This document shows, in pieces, positions 28,982-38,081 of a stretch of 64,000 nt of DNA (positions are counted from its first letter, which is position 1; every line of letters starts with the position of its first letter). This stretch comes from Phreatobacter stygius (GTDB lineage Bacteria; Pseudomonadota; Alphaproteobacteria; Rhizobiales; Phreatobacteraceae). The stretch spans positions 3,485,001 through 3,549,000 of the forward strand of contig NZ_CP039690.1 in assembly GCF_005144885.1 (NCBI RefSeq), given 5' to 3'. The notes beneath the pieces were generated by a model. It saw only the letters and a list, made by a program, of their open reading frames with translations. It did not search any database and was not told the DNA's origin. Position numbers and translations under genes: made by a program.

Positions 28982-30411
28982 CGCGACACCGCCGCCAGTT
29001 GCGCTTGCGCAACCTCATCGAGGCCGGCATCGGCCAATGCTTCCGGCCGCGGTCCGCCGGTCACCCAGTCGAGAAGCTCCACGGTGTGGACGATCGGGAT
29101 CGGCTTTTCGCGCTCGGCGAAACCTTTGGCGATCTGGGTGATGCAGCCGATATTGCCGGTGGCGATCAGGTCGGGCCTGAGCTTTTCGATATTGCCGATC
29201 TTGCGGTCGCGCAGCCGCCCGGCGATCTCCGGCTGCATGATGTTGTAGATGCCCGCCGAGCCGCAGCACATATGGCCTTCCGGCGGCTCCTTGACGGTGA
29301 ATCCCGCGGCTTTCAGGAGGGTTTTCGGCTGGTCCTTGATCTGCTGGCCATGCTGCATCGAACAGGCCGAATGATAGGCCGCAATCAGGTCGACCTGGCG
29401 TACCGGAGCGCCAAGGGTCAGGCTCGTCACATATTCGGTGATGTCCTTGGCGATCGCTGAAACCCGCCTGGCCTTGTCGGCATAAGCAGGGTCGTCGCGC
29501 AGCATGAAACCGTAGTCCTTGATGGTGGTGCCGCAGCCGGACGCGGTGATCACGATGGCGTCGAGACCGGCCCCGTCCATTTCCCTGATCCAGGCGTCGA
29601 TTGCCTGTTTCGCCTGGGCGTGGCTCTGCTGCTCGCGGCCCATATGGTGGACCAGGGAGCCGCAGCAGCCTTCGCCTGCCGCGAACACCACTTCGATGCC
29701 ATTGCGGGTGAGCAATCGCAGCGCCGCCTCGTTGATCGAGGGCTGCAGCACCGGCTGCGCGCAGCCTTGCAGGATCGCCACGCGGCCCTTGCGCGCGCCT
29801 TGCGCCGCATGAACCGCCGGCCGGTCGATCGGCGAGCGGTTCGGCAGTCGCTCGGGCGCCAGCGCCAGCATGGCACGGGTGCGTTTCATCAGGCCGATCT
29901 TGTCCGAGATCGGGCCGGCGGCGCGGCGCGCCAGCGCCACCGGCACGCGGCCCTTCCAGGTCAGCCGGGAGGCGACCCTGAGCGCCTTGTTGGCGACAAA
30001 GGCGCCGGCCAGAGCCAGCCGGAACCGGTTCGGATAGGGCAGCACCCGCGCCAGCACGGCGCGGACCAGCCGATCCTGCCAGGGCCGCGCATAGGTTTCC
30101 TCGATATGCGCACGGGCATGATCGACGAGGTGCATATAGTTGACCCCCGATGGGCAGGTGGTCATGCAGGACAGGCAGGACAGGCAGCGGTCGACATGTT
30201 TCACCACCTCGGCCGTCGCCGGCCGGCCGGTTTCGAACATCTCCTTCATCAGGTAGATGCGCCCGCGCGGTGAATCGAGCTCGTCGCCGAGCAATTGATA
30301 GGTTGGGCAGGTGGCGGTGCAGAAGCCGCAATGCACGCAGGTGCGCAGGATCTTCTCAGAGCTCGCAAGCTTCGGGTCGGCCAGTTGCTCGGCAGTGAAA
30401 TTGGTTTGCAT
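28978..30411 (-). CDS. glcF: Glycolate oxidase iron-sulfur subunit GlcF
   Basis: A 477-residue protein, the electron-transfer subunit of glycolate oxidase (glycolate to glyoxylate). Two 4Fe-4S motifs are visible: CVHCGFCTATCP (C25, C28, C31, C35) and CLSCLSCMTTCP (C76, C79, C82, C86). The C-terminal part has two CCG-type domains: GCCGSLVHHMG and MCCGSAGIYN. It is longer than E. coli GlcF (407), mainly through inserted sequence at about 100-200. It is the last gene of glcD-glcE-glcF, 6 bases after glcE. Confidence 0.93.
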   Translation of the reverse strand: MQTNFTAEQLADPKLASSEKILRTCVHCGFCTATCPTYQLLGDELDSPRGRIYLMKEMFETGRPATAEVVKHVDRCLSCLSCMTTCPSGVNYMHLVDHARAHIEETYARPWQDRLVRAVLARVLPYPNRFRLALAGAFVANKALRVASRLTWKGRVPVALARRAAGPISDKIGLMKRTRAMLALAPERLPNRSPIDRPAVHAAQGARKGRVAILQGCAQPVLQPSINEAALRLLTRNGIEVVFAAGEGCCGSLVHHMGREQQSHAQAKQAIDAWIREMDGAGLDAIVITASGCGTTIKDYGFMLRDDPAYADKARRVSAIAKDITEYVTSLTLGAPVRQVDLIAAYHSACSMQHGQQIKDQPKTLLKAAGFTVKEPPEGHMCCGSAGIYNIMQPEIAGRLRDRKIGNIEKLRPDLIATGNIGCITQIAKGFAEREKPIPIVHTVELLDWVTGGPRPEALADAGLDEVAQAQLAAVSR

Positions 30412-30417
30412 TGGATG

Positions 30418-31596
30418 TCACACGCCTGCGTACATGCGGCCTGGATTGAGGATGCCGTCGGGATCGAGGCTCGCCTTGAGCTTCTTCTGCATGGCCATCA
30501 GCGGCGGTGCCGGTGGATCGAAGACGTCGACGGCAAGCCGGACCGCGTCGGGCGCGCGGACCAAGGTGGCGTGGCCGCCGGCGGCTTTGGCCTGGGCATG
30601 GACGAACGATGCCTCGGCGTCGCCCGCGGGTTCGACCGCCGCCCAGATCAGCCCGCCGCCCCAGTCGTAGAACAGTCGCGCCCCGCGTCCCGCGAGTTTC
30701 GCGCCGAGCGCTGCGGCCTTGCTGGGCGCGACCGAGATGCGCCAGACCGCGGTCCCCGAGCCGGCATACAGGGCGGCATCGCGGATATCGCGCCAGAGTG
30801 CCGCGGCCTGGTCCTGCGCGATGGTTTCAAGCATGCCGAAGCGCTTCAAGAGCTTGGCAAGTTCGCCGCTGCGATAGGCGATCGAGGGCGCAAAGCCCTC
30901 GATCCGCAGGAGGGTGCGCGCGGCCTCGCCGCCGCCGGCGGGCAAATGCGCCGCGCCGGTCGGCTCGAATGGCGAGCCGAGCGCCGTCGACAGGGCTTCG
31001 ATCGCCTGGATGTCGGTAAGCCCGCCCAACTGCAGGGTCGCTTCGCTTTCGGCGACCGGCAGCACCTTGAAGCAGATCTCATGGAAAATGCCGAGAGTGC
31101 CGTGCGAGCCAGCCAGCGCCTTGACCAGGTCCAGTCCGGTGACGTTCTTCATCACCCGGCCGCCGGACTTGATGTCCTCGCCGCGGCCGTTGACGAATTT
31201 CAGGCCGATCATCGAATCGCGCGCCGCGCCGAGATTGATCCGGGCAGGGCCCGAAACATTGCCGGCGGCGACGCCACCGACGGTCGGCTCGCCGGTCGTG
31301 CCGTAAAGCCTGCGATGGTCCATCGGCTCGAACGGCAGCCGCTGGCCCTTGGCAGCCAAGGCTTCCGTGACCTCGCGGAGCGGCGTGCCGGCGCGCGCCG
31401 CGATCACCAGCTCGGCGGGCTCGTAGAGCGTGATGCCGGTCAGTCCCCGGGTCGAGATTTCGGCGGCCGCCTGGACCGGCCGGCCAAGCCCGCTGCGGGT
31501 CAGGCCGCCGCCAATGGCGAGCGGCGTTCGGGCGGCGCGTGCCTCGGCGACGATCGCGGCGAGTTCGGCCGATGTTGTCGGGCGATGCAGGGTCAT
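30418..31596 (-). CDS. glcE: Glycolate oxidase FAD-binding subunit GlcE
   Basis: A 392-residue protein with a PCMH-type FAD-binding domain at residues 1-170 (TPLAIGGGLTRSGLGRPV, then GTTGEPTVGGVAAGNVSGPA and DLVKALAGSHGTLGIFHEIC) and a shorter C-terminal domain. It is the second flavin subunit of the GlcDEF complex. It lies 13 bases after glcD and 6 bases before glcF, in one operon. The start ATG at 31596 is one of two adjacent ATGs (ATGATG-like on the minus strand). No defect was seen. Confidence 0.92.
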   Translation of the reverse strand: MTLHRPTTSAELAAIVAEARAARTPLAIGGGLTRSGLGRPVQAAAEISTRGLTGITLYEPAELVIAARAGTPLREVTEALAAKGQRLPFEPMDHRRLYGTTGEPTVGGVAAGNVSGPARINLGAARDSMIGLKFVNGRGEDIKSGGRVMKNVTGLDLVKALAGSHGTLGIFHEICFKVLPVAESEATLQLGGLTDIQAIEALSTALGSPFEPTGAAHLPAGGGEAARTLLRIEGFAPSIAYRSGELAKLLKRFGMLETIAQDQAAALWRDIRDAALYAGSGTAVWRISVAPSKAAALGAKLAGRGARLFYDWGGGLIWAAVEPAGDAEASFVHAQAKAAGGHATLVRAPDAVRLAVDVFDPPAPPLMAMQKKLKASLDPDGILNPGRMYAGV

Positions 31597-31609
31597 GATG
31601 CCAGGCTTT

Positions 31610-33082
31610 TCATGCGGCTTGCCGCGGCGGCTCGGCCGGTGCTCCGGGCAGTGGCTCCCGGGGCGCGTCGAGCGGAAACACCTTGGCGGGGTTGAGGATC
31701 CATTTCGGGTCGAGCGCCGACTTGATCCGCGTCTGCTGCAACAGGTCGGTGTCGTTGAACTGCTCGCGCATCAGGTCGCGCTTTTCGATGCCGACGCCAT
31801 GTTCGCCGGTCAGGCAGCCGCCGACCTGGACGCAGAGCCTGAGGATGTCTTCGCCGGCATGTTCCGCCTTCACCTGCTCTTCCGGGTCGTTGACATTGAA
31901 CATGACCAGCGGGTGCAGGTTGCCGTCACCGGCGTGGAAGACGTTGGCGACCCTCAGGCCATATCCCTTGACGATCCGGTCGATGCCCTCGAGCACCTCG
32001 GGCAGCCGGCCGGTCGGGATGGTGCCATCCATGCAGATGTAATCGGCGACCCGGCCGGTGGCGCCGAAGGCCGATTTGCGGCCCTTCCAGATCGCCGCCG
32101 TCTCCATGGCGGATTTCGACTCCTTGATCACCTTGACGTCGTGCGTCTTGGCGATGGTGACGATGCGGGCGAGCGTCGCGTCCATCTCGGCGTCCGATCC
32201 CTCCACCTCGATGATCAGCATGGCCTCGACATCGAGGGGGTAACCGGCATGGGCGAAGGCCTCGCAGATCTCGATGGCCTGCTTGTCCATATATTCGATG
32301 GCCACCGGGATGATGCCGGCGCCGATGATGTCGGCCACGGTCCGGCCCGCCTGGCCGATCTCGTCGAAGCCGAACAGCACCGGCCGGGCGCCTTCCGCCG
32401 AGCGCAGGATGCGCACGGTGACCTCGGTCACGACCCCGAGCTGGCCTTCCGAGCCGACGATCAGGCCGATCAGGTCATAGCCGCCGGAATCGAGCGCCTC
32501 GCCGCCGATATCGACCACTTCGCCCTCGACGGTCACCAGCTTGAGCCCGAGGATGTTGTTGGCGGTGACGCCATATTTCAGGCAATGGGCGCCGCCGGAA
32601 TTCATCGCGACATTGCCGGCTATGGTGCAGGCGAGCTGGCTCGACGGATCCGGCGCGTAGAAGAAGCCGGCATGGGCGACTTCGCCCGAGATGGCGAGAT
32701 TGGTGATACCAGACTGAACCCGCATGGTGCGGTCGGCGAAATTGGTCTCGAGCACCTGGTTCATCTTGGCGACGCCGAGCACGACGGCGTCTTCCTGCGG
32801 TATGGCGCCGCCGGCAAGCGAGGTACCGGCGCCGCGCGCCACCACCGGCACGCCCTCCTGGTGGCAGAACCTGAGGATCTCCGCGACCTGCTCGGTGGTC
32901 TCGGGCAGCACCACCACCATGGGCACGCGCCGGTAGGAGGTCAGCGCATCGGTCTCGAAGGCCCGGCGCTCGTTTTCTTCCGATATCACGCCTTCACCCG
33001 GCACGATCTGTCTCAGCCGGGCGATCACCTCGTCGCGTTTGGCGAGAACGTCAGGACGTGGCTCTGGAAAGGCGATGGTCAT
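31610..33082 (-). CDS. glcD: Glycolate oxidase catalytic FAD subunit GlcD
   Basis: A 490-residue FAD-linked oxidase (PCMH domain at about 45-225: VPVVARGAGTSLAGGAIPQE, SGGYDLIGLIVGSEGQLGVV; C-terminal FAD_oxidase_C domain with HAGDGNLHPLVMFN and GCLTGEHGVGIEKRDLM). These are the GlcD/D-lactate dehydrogenase signatures; the attached glcE and glcF make glycolate the likely substrate. The ATG at 33082 has a GAGGAACC ribosome site, which overrides a much longer open frame crossing the LysR gene. The divergent LysR gene 147 bases away is the probable regulator. Confidence 0.94.
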   Translation of the reverse strand: MTIAFPEPRPDVLAKRDEVIARLRQIVPGEGVISEENERRAFETDALTSYRRVPMVVVLPETTEQVAEILRFCHQEGVPVVARGAGTSLAGGAIPQEDAVVLGVAKMNQVLETNFADRTMRVQSGITNLAISGEVAHAGFFYAPDPSSQLACTIAGNVAMNSGGAHCLKYGVTANNILGLKLVTVEGEVVDIGGEALDSGGYDLIGLIVGSEGQLGVVTEVTVRILRSAEGARPVLFGFDEIGQAGRTVADIIGAGIIPVAIEYMDKQAIEICEAFAHAGYPLDVEAMLIIEVEGSDAEMDATLARIVTIAKTHDVKVIKESKSAMETAAIWKGRKSAFGATGRVADYICMDGTIPTGRLPEVLEGIDRIVKGYGLRVANVFHAGDGNLHPLVMFNVNDPEEQVKAEHAGEDILRLCVQVGGCLTGEHGVGIEKRDLMREQFNDTDLLQQTRIKSALDPKWILNPAKVFPLDAPREPLPGAPAEPPRQAA

Positions 33083-33229
33083 CGGTTCCTCCACAAAGGT
33101 CCGGACCCGACAGGTCCGCAGCGTCCCCCGCCCCTTTGATACCATCCAATATAGCGCGGTTCGGGACTGGCGGAACGCGATTGAAACGGCCAAGATTATT
33201 TCCTCAACGGAAAAGATGGACCACCTTTC

Positions 33230-34141
33230 GTGACGCCGCTTGCCGATCTTGAAGTGTTTGCCCGGGTCGTCACCGCCGGTGGCATGTCGGCCGCGGGCCG
33301 CGAAATGGGCCTGTCGCCGGCGGTCATTTCCAAACGCATCAAACGGCTGGAAGACCGGCTCGGCACGCGGCTCCTGCAGCGCACCACGCGGCAGTTGTCG
33401 TTGACCGAGGCCGGGCAGGGCTATTACGAGCGGGTGGTGGCGATCCTGGCGTCCATCGACGAGGCCGAAGCCTTCGTCACCCGACGCTCGTCGCTGGCGC
33501 GCGGCACGCTCAGGGTCTCGGCGCCAACCTCGTTCGGGCGCCTGCATATCGCGCCGCATCTCAGGTCGTTCCTGTCGGCCAATCCGGATCTGGTGGTCCA
33601 TCTCGAACTGTCGGACAGCTTCGTCGACATTGTCGGCGAAGGCTATGACCTGGCGGTGCGCATTGGCGAACTCGACGATTCCTCCTTCGTCGCCCGCCGG
33701 CTGGCGCCCAATCATCGCCTCCTGGTCGCCGCCCCCGCCTATCTTGCCGAGCGCGGCGCGCCGGCAACCATCGCCGCGCTGTCAGGCCACGCGCTGCTGT
33801 CGCACAATACCGACACGTGGCGGCTCGAGGGTCCCGAGGGTAATCAGACGGTTCGCCTGCACGGACCGCTCAAGACCAATTCGTCGGAAGTCATCCGCGA
33901 GGCGACGCTGGCCGGCATCGGCATATCCCTGCGTTCGACCTGGGACGTCGGCCCGGAACTGAAGGATGGCCGGCTCAAGGTCGTGCTGCCGCAATGGCGC
34001 GCCTCGCGCCGGGTCGGTGTTCACGCGGTCTACCCGACGCGCCGTTTCCTGCCGCAGAAGGTCCGGGTGTTCATCGACTGGCTTGCCGCGCTCTATGGCC
34101 CGGTGCCCTATTGGGACGAAGGGCTCGACCTTCCGGCCTGA
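33230..34141 (+). CDS. LysR-family regulator, probably of glcDEF
   Basis: A 303-residue LysR protein. The HTH at residues 3-62 (LEVFARVVTAGGMSAAGREM, GLSPAVISKRIKRLEDRLGT) is followed by the effector-binding domain from about 92. It starts with GTG at 33230 and lies back to back with glcD (147 bases apart), the usual place for a LysR gene controlling its neighbour. The region between is AT-richer than its surroundings (TTTGATACCATCCAATATA), suited to promoters. The effector (perhaps glycolate) is inferred. Confidence 0.88.
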   Translation: MTPLADLEVFARVVTAGGMSAAGREMGLSPAVISKRIKRLEDRLGTRLLQRTTRQLSLTEAGQGYYERVVAILASIDEAEAFVTRRSSLARGTLRVSAPTSFGRLHIAPHLRSFLSANPDLVVHLELSDSFVDIVGEGYDLAVRIGELDDSSFVARRLAPNHRLLVAAPAYLAERGAPATIAALSGHALLSHNTDTWRLEGPEGNQTVRLHGPLKTNSSEVIREATLAGIGISLRSTWDVGPELKDGRLKVVLPQWRASRRVGVHAVYPTRRFLPQKVRVFIDWLAALYGPVPYWDEGLDLPA

Positions 34142-34240
34142 GCCGGCTACAGCAACCGCGAACAGCCATGGTCGAGCAAAGTCAGAACCTTTTCACTCGA
34201 CCATGCGACACAGGACGCCTGATTTCTCTCCGGGTTGGTC

Positions 34241-35383
34241 ATGACCACGCGCGCCGCCGCTCCCGCCCTTGATCTCAGCCTCGCCGCGCTGCTGGCAGAG
34301 GCCGGCTTCGCGCGCGCCGAGCCGCCGCTGCTGATCGCCGCCGATCTGGTCCGCGACCTGGTCGGCGAGGCGATGGCCCGCCGGTTGTTCCTGACCTCGG
34401 ATGCCGACGGCACCGAGATGTGCCTGCGCCCGGATTACACAATTCCGGTCGTCCAGGCGCATCTGGAAAGCGCTCGGGCGGGCGAGGCGGCAGCCTATTC
34501 CTATCTCGGTCCGGTGTTCCGGCACCGGCCCGGCCTGCCCGGCGAGTTCGCCCAGGCCGGCATCGAACTGCTCGGCCGCGCCGATCGCGAAGCGGCCGAT
34601 GCCGAGGTGGTGGCGCTCGGGCTCGAGGGCGCCAGGCTTTATGCCGATGGTCCGCTCGACGTCGCCATGGGCGATGTCGGCATCTTCCTGGCACTGCTGC
34701 GCGCGCTCGATCTGTCGCCGGCCTGGCGCCGCCGGCTGATCAAGGACTTCCGCCGCAACGACATGCTGGCCGACGACCTGAAGCGGCTGGCCGATCCCTC
34801 GACCCACGCGCCCGCCCATGCCGGCCTGCTCGCCGCGCTCGAGGGGGCCAACCCGAAGGCGGCCCATGCGCTGGTCACCGATCTCCTGTCGATCGCCGGC
34901 ATCGCGACGGTGGGCGGCCGGTCGGCCGCCGATATCGCCGAGCGCTTCCTGGAGCAGGCGGCTCTCGGTTCGGGCGGCCTGTGGCCGGACAAGGTCGCGG
35001 TGGTGCAGCAGGTGCTGAGCGTCGAAGGCGACCCGGTCTCGGCCGAGCAGCAATTGCGGGCGATCGCCGCCGAGGCCAGGCTCGACCTTTCGGCGGCGCT
35101 CGATGCGCTGGCGCGCCGCAATGGGTTGCTTGCCGAACGCGGCGTCGACCTCTCGACGGTGCGGTTTTCGACCCATTTCGGTCGTGACGTCGACTATTAC
35201 ACCGGCCTGGTCTTCGAGATCCACGACGGCTCGGGCCAGGTCGAAAAGCCGCTGGTCGGTGGTGGCCGCTACGACCGGCTGACCGACATGATGACGGCAC
35301 GGCTTGGCCTCGACCTCAAGGTGCCGGCGGTCGGCTGCGCCTTCTGGGTCGAGCGGCTCGCCGTCGCGGGAGGCCGCGCATGA
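34241..35383 (+). CDS. hisZ: ATP phosphoribosyltransferase regulatory subunit HisZ
   Basis: A 380-residue HisS-like protein lacking tRNA-synthetase activity. HisZ pairs with HisG in the first step of histidine synthesis and carries the feedback response. Class II aaRS-like blocks are present: [36 protein letters not shown], and near the end [13 protein letters not shown], then [13 protein letters not shown]. The ATG at 34241 is preferred over an upstream TTG. Its stop overlaps the hisG start by 4 bases (ATGA), so the two subunits are coupled. Confidence 0.93.
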   Translation: MTTRAAAPALDLSLAALLAEAGFARAEPPLLIAADLVRDLVGEAMARRLFLTSDADGTEMCLRPDYTIPVVQAHLESARAGEAAAYSYLGPVFRHRPGLPGEFAQAGIELLGRADREAADAEVVALGLEGARLYADGPLDVAMGDVGIFLALLRALDLSPAWRRRLIKDFRRNDMLADDLKRLADPSTHAPAHAGLLAALEGANPKAAHALVTDLLSIAGIATVGGRSAADIAERFLEQAALGSGGLWPDKVAVVQQVLSVEGDPVSAEQQLRAIAAEARLDLSAALDALARRNGLLAERGVDLSTVRFSTHFGRDVDYYTGLVFEIHDGSGQVEKPLVGGGRYDRLTDMMTARLGLDLKVPAVGCAFWVERLAVAGGRA

Positions 35384-36360
35384 GCCAGCCGTCGAGCCTC
35401 GTTTTCGCCATTCCCTCCAAGGGCCGCATCCTGGACAGCGCCCAGGGCTTTCTGGAGCGTGCCGGCCTGAAACCGGTGCAAGGCCGCGGCGTCCGCGACT
35501 ATCGCGGCACCATCCCGGGCCTCGACGGTGTCGAGGTCGCTTTCCTGTCGGCTTCCGAAATCGCCCGCGAACTGGTTGCCGGTTCGGTCCATCTCGGGCT
35601 GACCGGGCTCGACCTGATGCATGAGGCGACGACCGATCCCGAGGCCAAGATGATCTCGCTCTCGGCACTCGGCTTTTCGCGTGCCGATGTCATCGTCGCG
35701 GTGCCGCAGGCCTGGATCGACGTGCGTTGCATGGCCGATCTCGACGATGTCGCGAGCCAGTTCCGCAGCCGCAACCGTTCGCGCATGCGCGTCGCCACCA
35801 AATATCTCAATCTGACCCGCGGCTTCTTCGACCGGCACGGCATTGCCGACTACCGCATTGTCGAATCGACCGGCGCCACCGAAGGCGCGCCGGCGGCCGG
35901 CGCCGCCGAGCTGATCGTCGACATCACCACGACCGGCGCGACACTCGCCGCCAATGCGCTGAAGGTGCTCGACGACGGCGTGATCCTGAAATCCGAAGCC
36001 CATCTGGTGGCCTCGCGCACCGCGGCCTGGAGCGAGCCGGCGCGGGCCAGCGCCCGCGACATGCTGGATCGCATCGCCTCGGAAGCGCGCGCCCGCAAGG
36101 TCCGCGAGGTTCGCACCCGCTTCAAGGCCGCCGACAACAAGCTGGTCGAGGAGGTGACGACCCGTTTCGGCGCGGCGGCACCGTTCGGCGGACCGACGTC
36201 GTCCGGCATGCTGACGCTGCATTGTCCGCCGCAGGCCTTGTTCGCCCTGGCGCGTTTCCTGCGCGACAAGGGGGCTGAGAGCGTTTCGGTCAGCGAACTC
36301 GACTATGTCTTCTCGGCCGAGAACCCGCTCTACGAGACGCTGGCGGCCGCGCTCGCCTGA
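35380..36360 (+). CDS. hisG: ATP phosphoribosyltransferase catalytic subunit HisG
   Basis: A 326-residue HisG (ATP + PRPP to phosphoribosyl-ATP). The N-terminal lobe is [20 protein letters not shown]; the PRPP loop region is [21 protein letters not shown] HisG used with HisZ is usually about 210-230 residues and lacks the ACT-like domain. This one is about 100 residues longer, partly through an insertion around residues 120-140 and a C-terminal segment (residues 240-326), a form I believe common in Hyphomicrobiales. It is coupled to hisZ by a 4-base overlap. Confidence 0.92.
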   Translation: MSQPSSLVFAIPSKGRILDSAQGFLERAGLKPVQGRGVRDYRGTIPGLDGVEVAFLSASEIARELVAGSVHLGLTGLDLMHEATTDPEAKMISLSALGFSRADVIVAVPQAWIDVRCMADLDDVASQFRSRNRSRMRVATKYLNLTRGFFDRHGIADYRIVESTGATEGAPAAGAAELIVDITTTGATLAANALKVLDDGVILKSEAHLVASRTAAWSEPARASARDMLDRIASEARARKVREVRTRFKAADNKLVEEVTTRFGAAAPFGGPTSSGMLTLHCPPQALFALARFLRDKGAESVSVSELDYVFSAENPLYETLAAALA

Positions 36361-36390
36361 CCAGACCGCGCGGGAAATCCGGGCGGCGGA

Positions 36391-36786
36391 TCAAACCGCA
36401 TTGACGCTGGTCACCACGAAGGTGCGCAGCGCGCCGTCGTCATCCTTGATCGAGACATATTCGCCGATTTCGAAGGGGTGCTCGCCGAAGCGATAGCCGG
36501 CTTCGTCGTCGTCGGCGGCGGCCCCGTCATAGTCGAAGATCCAGGTGGCGCCCCTGGTGCCGCCCTGGCGATGGGTCAGCAGGCCGTGTTCGTCCGGTTC
36601 GCCGGCCCAGAACCGGCGCACCTTGCACAGGTTCTTGTGGGTCTTCCAGGCGGCCACGTCGATATGGCCGGCGCTGTTGAGCGGCGCAACGAACTCGTAG
36701 CCGTGACGTTTCGAGCCCTCCGGGAAGTCCTTGGAGCGGGCCAGGTTGAGGCGGATGTGATGAAAGCCGTGCGGCAGCATGGTCAT
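36391..36786 (-). CDS. Conserved hypothetical protein
   Basis: A 131-residue soluble protein (MTMLPHGFHHIRLNLARSKD...). Its order is a small beta-rich start, a charged middle (KTHKNLCKVRRFWAGEPDEH) and an acidic stretch (YDGAAADDDEAGYRFGEHPF) with EYVSIKDDDGALRTFVVTSV at the end. I know similar uncharacterised proteins in Hyphomicrobiales but no function. The start at 36786 or 36780 (MLPHG) is open. It is convergent with hisG, 30 bases apart. Confidence 0.65.
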   Translation of the reverse strand: MTMLPHGFHHIRLNLARSKDFPEGSKRHGYEFVAPLNSAGHIDVAAWKTHKNLCKVRRFWAGEPDEHGLLTHRQGGTRGATWIFDYDGAAADDDEAGYRFGEHPFEIGEYVSIKDDDGALRTFVVTSVNAV

Positions 36787-36868
36787 GCGGTCAGGCCCTC
36801 GTGAGCGACATCCGCGATCGTCAATCATGCCATGTTTCATTAAGACTTGGGGCGCGGTCCGACCGGCG

Positions 36869-37192
36869 TCAAGGCAGGCCGAGCGCGCGCACCAGAATGG
36901 CACCGCCAAGGCCGGCGGCGAGCCCGACGACGTCGCGGCGCACCAGGATCATCGTGCCGGCGGCGCAGGCCATGCCAACCCAGGCGCTGATCCCGCCGCG
37001 CACCACCAGCGGCACGATGGTCGCCACCACGATGGCGCCTGGCAGCGCCTCGAGCGCGGCGCGGACGAACGGCGTCAGCGGCTCGCGGCCCATGATCCAA
37101 TAGCCGAGGACGCGGATGAAATAGGTGGCCGCCGCCATGGCGATGATGGCGCTGATCGGCCCGATCAAACCTTGGTCCAGCCAGTCAGTCAT
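36869..37192 (-). CDS. azlD: AzlD-type branched-chain amino acid exporter small subunit
   Basis: A 107-residue membrane protein with four hydrophobic segments and the AzlD pattern (AIIAMAAATYFIRVLGYWIM, ALEALPGAIVVATIVPLVVR). AzlC and AzlD together export branched-chain amino acids or similar compounds across the inner membrane. It begins 11 bases after azlC, in one operon. The 82 bases between its stop and the next gene show no clear terminator. Confidence 0.88.
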   Translation of the reverse strand: MTDWLDQGLIGPISAIIAMAAATYFIRVLGYWIMGREPLTPFVRAALEALPGAIVVATIVPLVVRGGISAWVGMACAAGTMILVRRDVVGLAAGLGGAILVRALGLP

Positions 37193-37203
37193 GGTTCGGC
37201 CCG

Positions 37204-37938
37204 TCAGTCATGGCGGCGGAACAGTCCCGCCGCGACCGAGCCGGCGACGGCGCCGACGATGATGAACCAATAGCCGGAGACGAGTTGGGCGGTGACGACG
37301 GCGACGCCCGCCGCGACCGGCCAGACCAGCCTGTCGCGCTTCAGCCGGAACAGCCCGACCGCCATGATGGTGAACAGCAGCGGCATGACCAGATCGAGGC
37401 CGAAGCGCCGGGGATCGGTCAGCATGTAGCCGAGCACATGGCCGGGAACCGTCGCCACCACCCAGATCAGCCACATGAACAGGCCGGCGCCGAGGAACAC
37501 GCCGGTGTCGCGACCGCCGTCGGCGCTGTAACGCGAGCCGATGACGAAATTGGCGTCGGTCAGGGTGACCAGGGCGAGATAGGGTGTGCCGCGCGGCATG
37601 CCGCGGGCGAGATAGGGCTGCAGCGCCGCGCCCATCAGCACCAACCGGAGATTGACCGCGAAGACCACGAGCACCAGGGCGGCCAGTGCCGGCCAGGTCC
37701 AGGTCGAGGGCCAGAGCTGCAGGGCGAGCAGTTGCGAGGCGCCGGCATAGACCAGAAAGCTCATCAGCGTCGCCTCGCCGAGGCTCAGGCCTTTCTCGGC
37801 AGACGCCGCACCGACCGCGCCGGCGGCCATCAGGATGCCGGGCACCATGGGCAGCGACAGTCTGACGCCTTCGACCATGCCGGCAAGGCTGAAGCCGGCT
37901 GGTGCGCTGGGGCTCGGAGAGGTGGACGAGGTCGGCAT
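37204..37938 (-). CDS. azlC: AzlC-type branched-chain amino acid exporter large subunit
   Basis: A 244-residue protein with about 7 membrane segments. The AzlC pattern is GMVEGVRLSLPMVPGILMAA, then LSFLVYAGASQLLALQL-like residues (MSFLVYAGASQLLALQLWPS) and VNLRLVLMGAALQPYLARG. The start at 37938 (MPTSSTSPSPSAPAG) gives a short Ser/Pro-rich cytoplasmic lead; the ATG further up is unlikely. It is the first gene of azlCD. 143 bases with no clear site separate it from the MFS gene upstream. Confidence 0.88.
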   Translation of the reverse strand: MPTSSTSPSPSAPAGFSLAGMVEGVRLSLPMVPGILMAAGAVGAASAEKGLSLGEATLMSFLVYAGASQLLALQLWPSTWTWPALAALVLVVFAVNLRLVLMGAALQPYLARGMPRGTPYLALVTLTDANFVIGSRYSADGGRDTGVFLGAGLFMWLIWVVATVPGHVLGYMLTDPRRFGLDLVMPLLFTIMAVGLFRLKRDRLVWPVAAGVAVVTAQLVSGYWFIIVGAVAGSVAAGLFRRHD

Positions 37939-38081
37939 GGCTTGCGAGCCATGCCGTGTCGCGCGGCCCCCGTCCAGGCAGGAAACTGCAAGGGCGACGG
38001 GCGTTTTTCGCGGATGTCGGCGCGCGGGGCGGATTGCGCCGCGGCGTCCGATCGGGATCACGGCCAGGGCCGTGATCGGGG

